A DNA stretch of 64,000 nt, from NCBI RefSeq assembly GCF_900101885.1, contig NZ_FNAN01000002.1, positions 310,001 through 374,000 on the forward strand, read 5' to 3'. Source of the DNA: Dyadobacter soli (GTDB lineage: Bacteria > Bacteroidota > Bacteroidia > Cytophagales > Spirosomataceae). The position numbers were made by a program, and so were the translations under genes. Numbering within the stretch: the stretch's first letter is position 1; each line of letters begins with the position of its first letter. The notes under the pieces are model-generated. The model did not search any database. It saw only the letters and a list, made by a program, of their open reading frames with translations, and was not told where the DNA came from. Shown piece after piece: positions 31,335-40,379 of the stretch.

Positions 31335-32603
31335 ATGGCGACAATATTTCCTATCAAGGGTTACTGGTTTCTTCCAAGTAATGAAAATCACAAAGTTGCA
31401 GGAATTCTAGACATCGATCATGATGTGTTTCGTTTGGAGCTATTCGGGTCGCTTAGGGGTAGTTCACAAGAGGTTTTTTTTGACTCTATTGAATGGGATA
31501 AATCGACGGTAATACCCCTTATTCTCGGTCATGGATCAGACGGCAAAGATTATTCCTTAATGGGCTGCATATCAGGCGCATCAAGTCTAAATTTCAATGC
31601 TGACTTGCCACTCACTAGCTACCTTATTGATCACGTGCTTCAAGGATGCCAGTTAGATGAGCGCGATGAGAAAATATTCAAAAAGCTGCGAATTGAGTAT
31701 TCTCATCTTCAAGATTGGCTTGGATTTACCGGCTTCTCTCCCGATAACTTTGACAAATCAGGCTTCTCTTTTATTTACCAATATCCTGATTCTATTTCTG
31801 TAAATATTGACAATACCTTTCTTTTAAAGTTCGGTTACCAGTACAGCTACAATGGTTCGAGCAGATATGATCGTAAAATTGTACAAACTTGTTTCCTGGA
31901 TATCGAAACTCAGACCGATCTCTCCTATCTCGATCTTTGCAAACCCATGCGCCTATTTCAAGATTTTTTGTCTCTTGCGACGTTATCAACTGTATCGGTT
32001 AAATCTACCACACTCTTCTGGGAATCAGATACGGGTGGCTCTCATGATGAGTTCCCAATTAAACTTGAACTATTTCTCTCTCCTGAAAGTGTGGAAATGA
32101 CAAAGGAAAAGCCTTTTTCGAAATTCTTGTTTCAACACGATGATATCAAGGAAGTTTTACAAGAAATACTTAGTAGGTGGTTTCTTCTTAATGCAGAGAT
32201 GTTACCAATACGCAGATACTTGATAGAGAGCGTCAAACGCAAAAAAGTTTTTGAGATTAACAACTTCCTAAATATCGTCCAGGCGTTAGAAGGATTTCAT
32301 TCAAGATTTCGAAATGAGGAGAGGGCTTTCAAAGCCTCGATCGGGAATCTCATTCAGGAATTCAAAATTATCGACTTGGTCAAAACAGAATTTGAAGATG
32401 AAGGATCAATAATTGAAAGTACGAAGGATTCAAGGCACTACTATTCACATTTTTACCGTCTTAGAAATGATAGCACCAAACAAGGTCGTGAATTATTTTA
32501 CCTGACAAAGAAACTTCGAATCCTATTGATTTGCTGTGTATTGAAAGAAGTTGGCTTTGATGACGCTCTTACCAATAGCGTCGTCAAGTCCGACAAGCTA
32601 TAA
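31335..32603 (+). CDS. ApeA-like HEPN anti-phage protein
   Basis: 422 residues, AT-richer than its neighbours. The N-terminal two-thirds (PIKGYWFLPSNENHKVAGIL, GCISGASSLNFNADLPLTSY, LQDWLGFTGFSPDNF) matches the ApeA N-terminal domain; the C-terminal ~130 residues are helical (NNFLNIVQALEGFHSRFRNE) with the HEPN RNase motif R367-HYYS-H372. ApeA was reported as a single-gene anti-phage system whose HEPN domain is thought to cut RNA on infection. Base composition and neighbours (Fic pair, NTase module) fit an acquired defence region. Family recognition is from sequence pattern only. Confidence 0.75.
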   Translation: MATIFPIKGYWFLPSNENHKVAGILDIDHDVFRLELFGSLRGSSQEVFFDSIEWDKSTVIPLILGHGSDGKDYSLMGCISGASSLNFNADLPLTSYLIDHVLQGCQLDERDEKIFKKLRIEYSHLQDWLGFTGFSPDNFDKSGFSFIYQYPDSISVNIDNTFLLKFGYQYSYNGSSRYDRKIVQTCFLDIETQTDLSYLDLCKPMRLFQDFLSLATLSTVSVKSTTLFWESDTGGSHDEFPIKLELFLSPESVEMTKEKPFSKFLFQHDDIKEVLQEILSRWFLLNAEMLPIRRYLIESVKRKKVFEINNFLNIVQALEGFHSRFRNEERAFKASIGNLIQEFKIIDLVKTEFEDEGSIIESTKDSRHYYSHFYRLRNDSTKQGRELFYLTKKLRILLICCVLKEVGFDDALTNSVVKSDKL

Positions 32604-32725
32604 TTACGGTCGAAAATTTGGTAGCAATGAACTTGCGTAACGAAAGTATCCCTAAACGCTATCGTATTCAAGTGCTCTCAAATTTACAATGCGTCGGAGA
32701 AGCAAAAGTTCTTATCTTTAACATC

Positions 32726-32911
32726 ATGAAACTATTCGAAAAATACGCCAAACTCCGGCAAAAAGCCTACGTTACCTCAATGGTTACCAAATCGGTAACC
32801 GGCAGCATGGCATTGGAAAATCAGGAAGTACCTGAACAACAGGTGAAAGCCATTGTGATCGCCTTATTGAGGGAGGCAGAGTTAAAGGGGCGTGAGTTCT
32901 CGAAGGATTAA
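32726..32911 (+). CDS. Fic antitoxin-like small protein with inhibitory motif
   Basis: 61 residues from ATG 32726. Residues 27-32 read SMALEN, a match to the (S/T)xxxE(G/N) inhibitory motif by which Fic antitoxins block the ATP site; VTSMVTKSVTGSMALENQEV is laid out like the helix of class I antitoxins such as VbhA. The gene converges on the Fic gene and overlaps it by 30 bp at the 3' ends, unlike the usual same-strand operon. The motif is seen; the antitoxin role is inference. A start at 32618 would add 36 residues of non-family sequence. Confidence 0.65.
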   Translation: MKLFEKYAKLRQKAYVTSMVTKSVTGSMALENQEVPEQQVKAIVIALLREAELKGREFSKD

Positions 32912-33463
32912 GGCAGTAAGCGTCTTAATATCACCTCCATCTGCCATTCTTAATGCATGGATGTATTCAACCCTCGCCTCCCCTTCCCGGTGATATAGCT
33001 GTATCGGCTCGAAGCCTTTGATCATCGCAGCAGCATTCAAAAGCAAACGCGCAGTGCGGCCGTTACCATTATTAAACGGGTGAATCCAAACAAACCGGTG
33101 GTGTAAGTAAGCCAGTAAATCTGCGACTTCTTCCTTCTCCTTCACTCTTTTTAGTCGAAAATTGAGGTCATCCGAGAACTGATACACTAACGCCGGAACC
33201 TGTGACGGATGCGGAGGAGCATGCCTTCCAACCTGAACTTCGACAGAACGCCATTTCCCAGCCCAGTCATACAATTCAGAAAAGGCCGTCCGATGGATTT
33301 CCAGGATAAGGCTAATGTCGAGATCAGCATCCACATCCAACTCCTGAATCATGATTTCGCATTTCGCAATGCCGCTTGTCTCGTACAGATTCAAGAGCTC
33401 CTTATCTGTTATATTCAACAGATTGTCGTCGATAGATGGAGTGTAGTCGGTTCCGTCGTTCAT
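32882..33463 (-). CDS. Fic-domain protein (putative AMP-transferase toxin)
   Basis: 193 residues from ATG 33463 (longer open frame upstream is not protein-like). The Fic core is complete: FSELYDWAGKWRSVEV, then the catalytic HPFNNGNGRTAR at 128-139 with His128 and the phosphate-binding loop. No N-terminal or C-terminal inhibitory helix with an SxxxEG motif is visible in the protein itself, which makes it class I-like and in need of a separate antitoxin; the convergent gene at 32726 supplies one. Fic toxins usually modify target proteins with AMP. Target unknown. Confidence 0.88.
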   Translation of the reverse strand: MNDGTDYTPSIDDNLLNITDKELLNLYETSGIAKCEIMIQELDVDADLDISLILEIHRTAFSELYDWAGKWRSVEVQVGRHAPPHPSQVPALVYQFSDDLNFRLKRVKEKEEVADLLAYLHHRFVWIHPFNNGNGRTARLLLNAAAMIKGFEPIQLYHREGEARVEYIHALRMADGGDIKTLTALILRELTPL

Positions 33464-33612
33464 TAGTGTATCAGTATTTTGCGAAAAACTTGTCCGGAAA
33501 ACAATGATACTCAGTGCACCTAAGAAAATCAAACAATGATCGTGCACGCTCACAACGCCAGCGATATTGAAAACCACTATATTGCCGCTTACTACTAATT
33601 GTACAGTATCCG

Positions 33613-33960
33613 ATGACCGCCGAAATCCAGCAAGAACTATCCCGCCTCGAAGCCCAACACGACATCAAAATCCTCTACGCCGTTGAGAGCGGGAGCAGGG
33701 CCTGGGGGTTTGCTTCGGTGAATAGCGATTGGGATGTACGGTATATTTATGTGCACCGGCCGGAGTGGTATTTGAAGATCGATGATAAGAAGGATAATCA
33801 GGATGAGATTTTGCCGAACGATATCGATTTAGCTGGCTGGGAGCTGCGGAAGGCATTACGGCTTTTCAGGAAATCGAACCCGCCCATGCTCGAATGGCTC
33901 GATAGTCCGATCGTCTACCGCGAGCAGTTTTCGATGGCGGCAAGGCTTCTCACCGTTTGA
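33613..33960 (+). pseudogene. Truncated RlaP/YcgL-type nucleotidyltransferase
   Basis: 115 residues. The N-terminal nucleotidyltransferase motif is intact (AVESGSRAWGFASVNSDWDV, giving G-S-R and D-W-D), and IDLAGWELRKALRLFRKSNP MLEWL fits the PF10127/RlaP family, whose members run to about 240-270 residues. Here the frame stops at 33958-33960 (TGA) with no downstream sequence that continues the domain in any frame I can see. It is probably a decayed copy, though the short form could be expressed. The 248 bp after it hold no gene I can support. Confidence 0.65.
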
Positions 33961-34208
33961 TAATTGTCTAACCGTTTATTCATCCGGTTACAATTTCCTT
34001 GCTTTTAAAAAGCAAATGCATTTGTATTGCAACACACTTGACGGTCATTAATTCTACGCGTCAGGACTCAACTATTTCTTCCAGGACTTTTACCATTCAA
34101 TAGTGGGAACGCTAATCTGTTTCCAGCAGCCTTGGCGTTGCTGCAAGTGGCTTTTGGCAATCCGCGTTCAGTTCTATTTTCTAATGTTTTACCAAAAACA
34201 AACTAGCT

Positions 34209-35645
34209 ATGAAGAAGATGTTGTTGCTTTTCGCCCTGACCGCATGTAATCAACCCACCACCGGCTGGCCCGACCCTGTTCCCGGCGAGCCCTTCGTAGT
34301 CGCTACTGCCGAAGACTCGGCGCGGACAAACGGACCTTTTATGCGCATTCATCCGATAGGCCAACATCCGGAGATGATCCATGACAATATCGACCAACAG
34401 CCGACGCTCAAAATAGAAGAATGGCTCTCAGCAACGAACCCGCTGGCCGATTTTGGCCGCATCCTTAAACCCGGGCAGGCGATGGAAATGGCCGCATTCG
34501 GAGGAGGCCTGACCGCCGGCGTGATGAATGGCGGCATTACCCGGGAAAGCCAGCAGACCAATTACACCAACCTGCTGGCGCATCAGATGGGGATCAAAAA
34601 TTTTGAAATGCCGCTTTTTGATAAGGAACACTACAATGGTACCGGCTATTACGTATATCGTAAGAAGGAAAGCGGCTATCCGCAGTGGAACCGGGTTGTG
34701 AATAATACCATTTCACTTTTGCCAGGCAGTCCGCCGACGATGCCAGAATACATGGGGAAAATTTCCAACTATGCAATGCCGGACGGCGATGCCGAGCGGT
34801 ATGTACATGGCGCCAATTGTGAAAGTTGCGGCTTGAATAAGCTTCTTCTCTCACGGATCAAACGCTACATCCCCCCACAACCAGGTCAGGCATTTCGTAA
34901 AATCAGAGAAGACGTGCCTTACAATTTCGTCGTGATCGAAGAGTTTTTCGATTGGTGGATGCGGAGTATTCGAATGACAGGCCAGATCGGCGTTTACAGC
35001 TTCAACGGCTCAATTTTAAACTCCGGCAGGATTACTGACTACGCACTCAATGGTATTCTTGGCAGTCGTCCCAAAGGTGTAATCTTTACAATTCCACGGT
35101 ATCAGGACTTACCATACATGGAATGGTATTCTCGCCACAAGCTAATCAAAAGAGGATGGGGACTCTACATCAGCTTTAATCGTAACGGCATCGCCGATCA
35201 GATCGTAGACGCCTCACGGCCCTTCACCATGATCCCGTCAGCTAAATTGCATCACCTTTTTGAAAATTTCAGCCGCGGAGGAGAGTTCAGAGTCAATTTC
35301 GAAGATTTCGAAGTAATAGACGAGGACGAAGCGTTCATGTCCGACCCGCAACAACATTACAACGGTAAAATCAGGGAATATGCGGCAGAAAAAGACCTCG
35401 CTGTGGTCGATCTTTTTGACCTTTATCAACGGATTCATCAGGGAGGATACAAAACGGACGATGGCGTGTTGGTGGATGGAACCGCGTACGGCAACTTCTT
35501 TTCGTCGGATGGAATTTATCCCTCACCGCTCGGACAGGCCATTATTTCTAACGAGGTGACAAAGGCAATTAATAAGCACTACGGGGCTAACATTCCTTTG
35601 ATCGACATAGCGGGCTTCGTACAGACGACAGGATTTCAAAAATAA
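34209..35645 (+). CDS. SGNH-fold lipoprotein with degraded catalytic motifs, copy 1
   Basis: 478 residues, lipoprotein signal with lipobox LTAC (Cys at residue 13). The SGNH fold is recognisable: block I reads AFGGGLTAGVMNGGITRESQ, where active relatives have G(D/N)SLTAG; so the Ser nucleophile is Gly. Block V reads SSDGIYPSPLGQAII where DG(V/I)H is expected, so the His is Tyr. The Asp remains. The rest (NLLAHQMGIKNFEMPLFDKE) follows the family. It is therefore probably a binding protein rather than a hydrolase. It is the first gene of a duplicated two-gene unit; the partner at 35676 is an SGNH sialate O-acetylesterase-like protein with intact motifs. Confidence 0.8.
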   Translation: MKKMLLLFALTACNQPTTGWPDPVPGEPFVVATAEDSARTNGPFMRIHPIGQHPEMIHDNIDQQPTLKIEEWLSATNPLADFGRILKPGQAMEMAAFGGGLTAGVMNGGITRESQQTNYTNLLAHQMGIKNFEMPLFDKEHYNGTGYYVYRKKESGYPQWNRVVNNTISLLPGSPPTMPEYMGKISNYAMPDGDAERYVHGANCESCGLNKLLLSRIKRYIPPQPGQAFRKIREDVPYNFVVIEEFFDWWMRSIRMTGQIGVYSFNGSILNSGRITDYALNGILGSRPKGVIFTIPRYQDLPYMEWYSRHKLIKRGWGLYISFNRNGIADQIVDASRPFTMIPSAKLHHLFENFSRGGEFRVNFEDFEVIDEDEAFMSDPQQHYNGKIREYAAEKDLAVVDLFDLYQRIHQGGYKTDDGVLVDGTAYGNFFSSDGIYPSPLGQAIISNEVTKAINKHYGANIPLIDIAGFVQTTGFQK

Positions 35646-35675
35646 CATTCATCAACCAACATTGATCTCTTGAAA

Positions 35676-37493
35676 ATGAAAACACTATCCGTGTGGATAT
35701 GCGTATTCACCAGGTTTCTCGCTCATGTCTGCTATGCACAAACAGTATCACTGTCTTATCCGGTCACTAACAGTGTAATCCAGCGCAATACACTCAACAC
35801 GGCCACCGTGACCGTCGCAGGCCAGCTTAATTACAGCAATCTGGCTGTTACAGTCAGTTACAGGTTTCGCCCAGTAGGCCCGACTGGCGTCGCGGGAGCA
35901 CCCGGGCCCGCGACAAATTTGGGCCTGGCGCCCAATGGCATGTTTTACGCGCTACCCGTGGTGAACAAAGGCTGGTACTTATGCGAAATCCTGGTGAACG
36001 GAGTTGTTTACACCGCTAATAAATTTGGGGTAGGTGATGTATTTATCATTGCCGGCCAATCAAATGCCCAAGGCATTCCTATCCTGTCTAATCAATTACC
36101 TCCTAGTGCGGGCATACCGGAGTGGGTCGTGGGAACGTCCGAGCAAAAGACTTGTACGAGAAAATTACCGGAATCATTTACCCATATGTTTCCATTGAAC
36201 ACCTCCGATGATATGAAGCGATTAGGTGCTTTGGGGCCTACCGGAATTACAGTGTGGGCTTATGCGATACTTGGCAAACTAATCTCCGACGCAAATGGAG
36301 GCATGCCGGTAGCTTTTTTTAACGCAGCAACGGGAGGGTCGAGCGTTACGGAATGGAAACAAGGCGCTGATGGCGTCGAGGCCAAACACCCCTATACCGG
36401 AGCGCAGGTTTGTCTCGGCTATATGGGAGGTTCTATGGTTCCGAAGGACTACTACGGCCAGCCCTATACAGCGCTGAAAACTGCCTTGAATTATTATAGC
36501 TCATTGTTCGGCGTACGGGCTGTGCTCTGGCACCAGGGAGAAACCGATTCGGATCCGAATGTGAACCCGATCTTTAAAGCAAGCAGCGCCGCCGATTATC
36601 AAACAAAACTGCAAGCGGTTATTGCCAAGTCCCGGTCTGATTTCGCTGCACCTAACCTTACCTGGTACATTTGCAAAGCAACGATCAGCAAGTTCGGGCC
36701 GATTAACGCAACGATCAGAGCTGGTCAGGGCAACACGCCCTCGGGTTCAACAATTCTCGGCGGAGCAGATACTGACTATGTAAATGGAAGTGCCGGGACG
36801 ACTACAATAAGCGATGGAATTGACGATTACCGAGTCGACAGTACCCATTTTTACGAAGGCCCGGGAGCAACAAAAGGCCTCACCTGGCTCGCCAACAAAT
36901 GGGCCGCGACGATCGGCGCACTTACGAATCCTGTTCCCGCCAGCTACGTTCCGCTCCTCACCTATTCCAAGAGCAACGACTGGCGGACGCTTACCGCTCC
37001 TTCCGGCGGCGTGCAGTACCATTGGAATTCAACCCACATCAACAACCAGGGTGTCGCAGGCGGAACGTCGAGCGTGTACACGACCGACCAAAGTTGGTTC
37101 GGCATGAAATGCTATATGAAAGATGCGATCGGCAACTGGCATGTTTCGGCGGCGACTAATATCGGACAGTATGTTAGCCAGCGCGAAGGAGCGGAAAGTG
37201 CGGAAGGCACACAAACCGAGCAACCCGGCTTTGCACTAAATGCCTACCCAAACCCTTACACCACAAGCATTACCATAGTATTCAACGTCCCCGACGAGAA
37301 CAGCGACGTGAAACTGGACATTACCGATATACAGGGAAATGTGGTCAAAACCGTCATGAACAACCCGCACGCAAAAGGAAAATGGCAATACGAGGTAAAA
37401 GAACTACCCGATAAAACGAATGAGATTTTGTTTTGCAGGTTAAAGGTCAATGATAGTTACACGATTAAAAAGCTGGTGCATTTGAACAGATAA
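35676..37493 (+). CDS. Sialate O-acetylesterase-like SGNH protein with T9SS sorting domain
   Basis: 605 residues from ATG 35676. Signal peptide ends near HVCYAQ. An N-terminal Ig-like region leads into the catalytic domain: VFIIAGQSNAQG (nucleophile Ser), VLWHQGETDSD and RVDSTHFYEGPG (catalytic Asp-x-x-His), as in the SASA/acetylesterase family that removes O-acetyl groups from sialic acid or other glycans. A short Ig-like part and a T9SS type A sorting domain follow (ALNAYPNPYTTSITIVFNVP), so it is exported and anchored at the surface. Follows the lipoprotein gene by 30 bp. Exact substrate unknown. Confidence 0.85.
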   Translation: MKTLSVWICVFTRFLAHVCYAQTVSLSYPVTNSVIQRNTLNTATVTVAGQLNYSNLAVTVSYRFRPVGPTGVAGAPGPATNLGLAPNGMFYALPVVNKGWYLCEILVNGVVYTANKFGVGDVFIIAGQSNAQGIPILSNQLPPSAGIPEWVVGTSEQKTCTRKLPESFTHMFPLNTSDDMKRLGALGPTGITVWAYAILGKLISDANGGMPVAFFNAATGGSSVTEWKQGADGVEAKHPYTGAQVCLGYMGGSMVPKDYYGQPYTALKTALNYYSSLFGVRAVLWHQGETDSDPNVNPIFKASSAADYQTKLQAVIAKSRSDFAAPNLTWYICKATISKFGPINATIRAGQGNTPSGSTILGGADTDYVNGSAGTTTISDGIDDYRVDSTHFYEGPGATKGLTWLANKWAATIGALTNPVPASYVPLLTYSKSNDWRTLTAPSGGVQYHWNSTHINNQGVAGGTSSVYTTDQSWFGMKCYMKDAIGNWHVSAATNIGQYVSQREGAESAEGTQTEQPGFALNAYPNPYTTSITIVFNVPDENSDVKLDITDIQGNVVKTVMNNPHAKGKWQYEVKELPDKTNEILFCRLKVNDSYTIKKLVHLNR

Positions 37494-37523
37494 TTTCCTT
37501 CCCACACTTAAAACAAGTTAGCT

Positions 37524-38915
37524 ATGAAGAAGATGTTGTTCCTGGTTATTCTGACGGCATGTAATCAACCGGGCAATAGTTGGCCTGATCCGATTCCCGT
37601 CAAACCCATTGAAATTCCGACGGCCGAAGATTCGGCGAAGACGGTCGGGCCTTTTATGCGGATTCACCCGATGGGGAAATATCCTGAGATGATTCACGAT
37701 AATATCGAGCGGCAGTCGGGACTGAAAATAGAAGAATGGCTGTCCGCACCGGTCCCGCTGGCAGATTTCGGGCGGGCGCTCAAACCCGGACAGGAGATGG
37801 AGATGATTGCATTCGGAGGTGGGCTCACAGCGGGTGTCATGAACGGCGGCATTACCCGTGAAAGCCAGCAGGCAAACTACACGAACTTACTCGCGCACCA
37901 GATGGGTATCACAAATTTCGCGATGCCGCTGTTTGACAGGGACCATTACAATGGTACTGGCTATTACGTATACCGTAATACGGAAGGCGACTATCCGCAG
38001 TGGGACAGAGTTGTCAACAACACCATTGCGGTTTCTCCCGGCAGCCCAGCAGCCATGCCGACGTACCAGGGAAAGATTTCCAATTATGGACTGTTTGAAG
38101 GGAGCACTGAATGGTATGTTCCAGGTTGGGGTTGTGAAAACTGTGACTTGCCAAAGCTCCCGTTTTCGCGGTTTAATGGGCATGTTCCTACCGAAATCCC
38201 TTATAATTTCATCGTTATTGAGGAATTTTTCGACCGCTGGATGATTGGAGTCCAGCGGACCAGAGAAATCGGGCGCTTCAACGACTGTTTTAATGGCCCG
38301 ATCATGAACTCCGGTAGAATTACTGACTATGCCATCAACTACCATTTAAGGGGCAAAAAAGGTGTAATTTTTACAGTCCCACGTTATCAGGATTTGCCTT
38401 ATATGAACTGGTACTCGATGAAAGAGTTTCAAAATGCATATATAACTTTTGATAGGAATGGCACCGCGGATGGGGTGGTAAACTTCTTAAAACCGTTTTC
38501 ACTAATCCCGACAACCAAGCTGCATGGACTTTGTGAACGGTTCAAAGGCCGCGCATTCTCAGCTAACTTCGATGACATCGAGGTAATTGACTATGGAGAA
38601 ACCTATGAAAGTGATCCCGAGCTTTTCTACAATTCGAAAATCAGGGAGTATGCAGCAGAAAAAGACCTGGCCGTAGTGGATCTTTTTGACCTTTACCAAC
38701 GCATTCACAAAGGAGGATACAGAACGGATGACGGAGTGTTAATTGACGGAACTGCACGCGGCAACTTCTTTTCCTCCGACGGAATTTATCCCACAGCGCT
38801 CGGGCAAGCCATTATTGCAAATGAAGTAATCAAAGCGATCAATAGGCATTACGGTGCGAAGATACCGCCCATTGATATTGCTGGCTTTGCCAGGAAGGTA
38901 GAACTTAAAAAGTAG
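37524..38915 (+). CDS. SGNH-fold lipoprotein with degraded catalytic motifs, copy 2
   Basis: 463 residues, clearly a duplicate of 34209-35645. The same substitutions recur: block I IAFGGGLTAGVMNGGITRES and block V SSDGIYPTALGQAIIANEV, so loss of the Ser and His predates the duplication. Lipobox reads LTAC. It differs mainly in the central region (short CENCDLPKLPFSRFNGHVPT against a longer loop in copy 1). It lies 30 bp after the first SASA gene and before the second, completing the tandem array. Retained intact in both copies, so likely functional without catalysis. Confidence 0.8.
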   Translation: MKKMLFLVILTACNQPGNSWPDPIPVKPIEIPTAEDSAKTVGPFMRIHPMGKYPEMIHDNIERQSGLKIEEWLSAPVPLADFGRALKPGQEMEMIAFGGGLTAGVMNGGITRESQQANYTNLLAHQMGITNFAMPLFDRDHYNGTGYYVYRNTEGDYPQWDRVVNNTIAVSPGSPAAMPTYQGKISNYGLFEGSTEWYVPGWGCENCDLPKLPFSRFNGHVPTEIPYNFIVIEEFFDRWMIGVQRTREIGRFNDCFNGPIMNSGRITDYAINYHLRGKKGVIFTVPRYQDLPYMNWYSMKEFQNAYITFDRNGTADGVVNFLKPFSLIPTTKLHGLCERFKGRAFSANFDDIEVIDYGETYESDPELFYNSKIREYAAEKDLAVVDLFDLYQRIHKGGYRTDDGVLIDGTARGNFFSSDGIYPTALGQAIIANEVIKAINRHYGAKIPPIDIAGFARKVELKK

Positions 38916-38951
38916 TTACCAATCAATCATTACACATTCACTATCTCCACT

Positions 38952-40369
38952 ATGAAGATTTTCATCGTGTGCATATTCGCATGCACTTACCTTCTGACAA
39001 ATACCTGCAATGCACAAACTGTGTCGCTATCTTATCCAATCAACAATTCTGTGCTTCAACGTGGCACATTCAACGATGCAGTAGTGACCTTCGCGGGTCA
39101 GCTTGTTCACAATACTCTTGCGGTCAACCTTGGTTATAGGATTAGGTCGGTAAGTGCTACCGGCGTTGTCGGGGCTCCCGGCGCTGTTACAAGTTTGAAT
39201 ATGGCAGACAATGGAATGTTTTACACCACACAGGTGATTAATAAAGGTTGGTATTCGGTTGAAATTCTCCTAAATGGTGTGGTGTATGCGTCGGCCAAAT
39301 TTGGCATTCGTGACGTATTTATTATTGCCGGCCAATCCAATGCCCAGGGAGTGGAGAATCCAAACTACCTCCTTCCAAGCGGTTCCGGTATCCCCGAATG
39401 GATTGTAGGTACATCTGAAAACAAAAGCTGCACGAAGACTTTTCCTGCGTCGTTCACGAGTATGTTTTCTCTAAATACTCCTGACGAGGCTAAGCGACAT
39501 GGTAGATTAGGTCCCTCCGGAAACACTATTTGGGCTTATGCTACATTAGGTAAATTAATCTCCGGTGAGAATGGAGGCATGCCGGTAGCTTTTTTAACGC
39601 AGCAACGGCAGGATCAAGCATCACCGAATGGAAACAGGGCGCTGATGGTGTCGAAGCCAAACATCCTTACACAGGCGCGCAAGTCTGTTTAGGCTACCAG
39701 GGAGGATCGGGAAACCCTGCCGACTACTACGGCCTGCCTTACACAACTTTGAAAAATGCTCTGAACTACGGCTCGCTTTTTGGCGTAAGAGCTGTTCTTT
39801 GGCATCAGGGGGAAACCGATGCGGACGTAAATGTAAACCCGGTATACAAAGCAACCAGTGCTGCGGACTACCAGACCAAATTACAAGCCATTATCGCCAA
39901 ATCCCGAACGGACTTCGGACAACCTAATCTTACCTGGTACATTTCGAAAGCCTCGTTCAGCAAATCCGGGCCTATTAATGCCACGGTCAGAAGCGGGCAG
40001 GGCAATGTGGCAACGGGAGCCCCGAATCTCGGCGGCGCTGACACCGACTATGTCACAGGTAGTGCCGGACCTACAACCGGCGTCACCGGCGCCGACCGGT
40101 ACCGCGTGGATACCACCCACTTTTACGAAGGTCCCGGACAAATTAAAGGACTCACGTGGCTTGCCAATAAGTGGTTTTCAACCATCGGAAGTTTGAGCAA
40201 TCCCGTCGCAGCCAGCTGGGTGCCGCAAATGACCTATTCTCTGAACGCAGGTTGGCGGACGCTCACCGTCTTTGGCAATGCGGTTCAGCATTCATGGAGT
40301 AAAATAGGCATTAACAGCCCTCCTGAACCGGGTGGAAATGGAAATATCTTCACGACGCAAGACAAATAA
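38952..40369 (+). pseudogene. Second SASA-like acetylesterase copy, frameshifted and C-terminally truncated
   Basis: The first 210 or so codons from ATG 38952 parallel copy 35676 (IIAGQSNAQGVENPNYLLPS). At 39590-39595 a run of six T stands where copy 1 has seven, which shifts the frame; the sequence then reads on correctly in the -1 frame (NAATAGSSITEWKQGADGVE to VLWHQGETDADVNVNPVYKA) up to a stop at 40367-40369. That end falls where copy 1 continues with an Ig-like part and T9SS domain, so the last ~115 residues are gone. Either a pseudogene or a slippage-controlled gene; the lost C-terminus favours decay. Confidence 0.8.
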
Positions 40370-40379
40370 TTCCGCCTGC

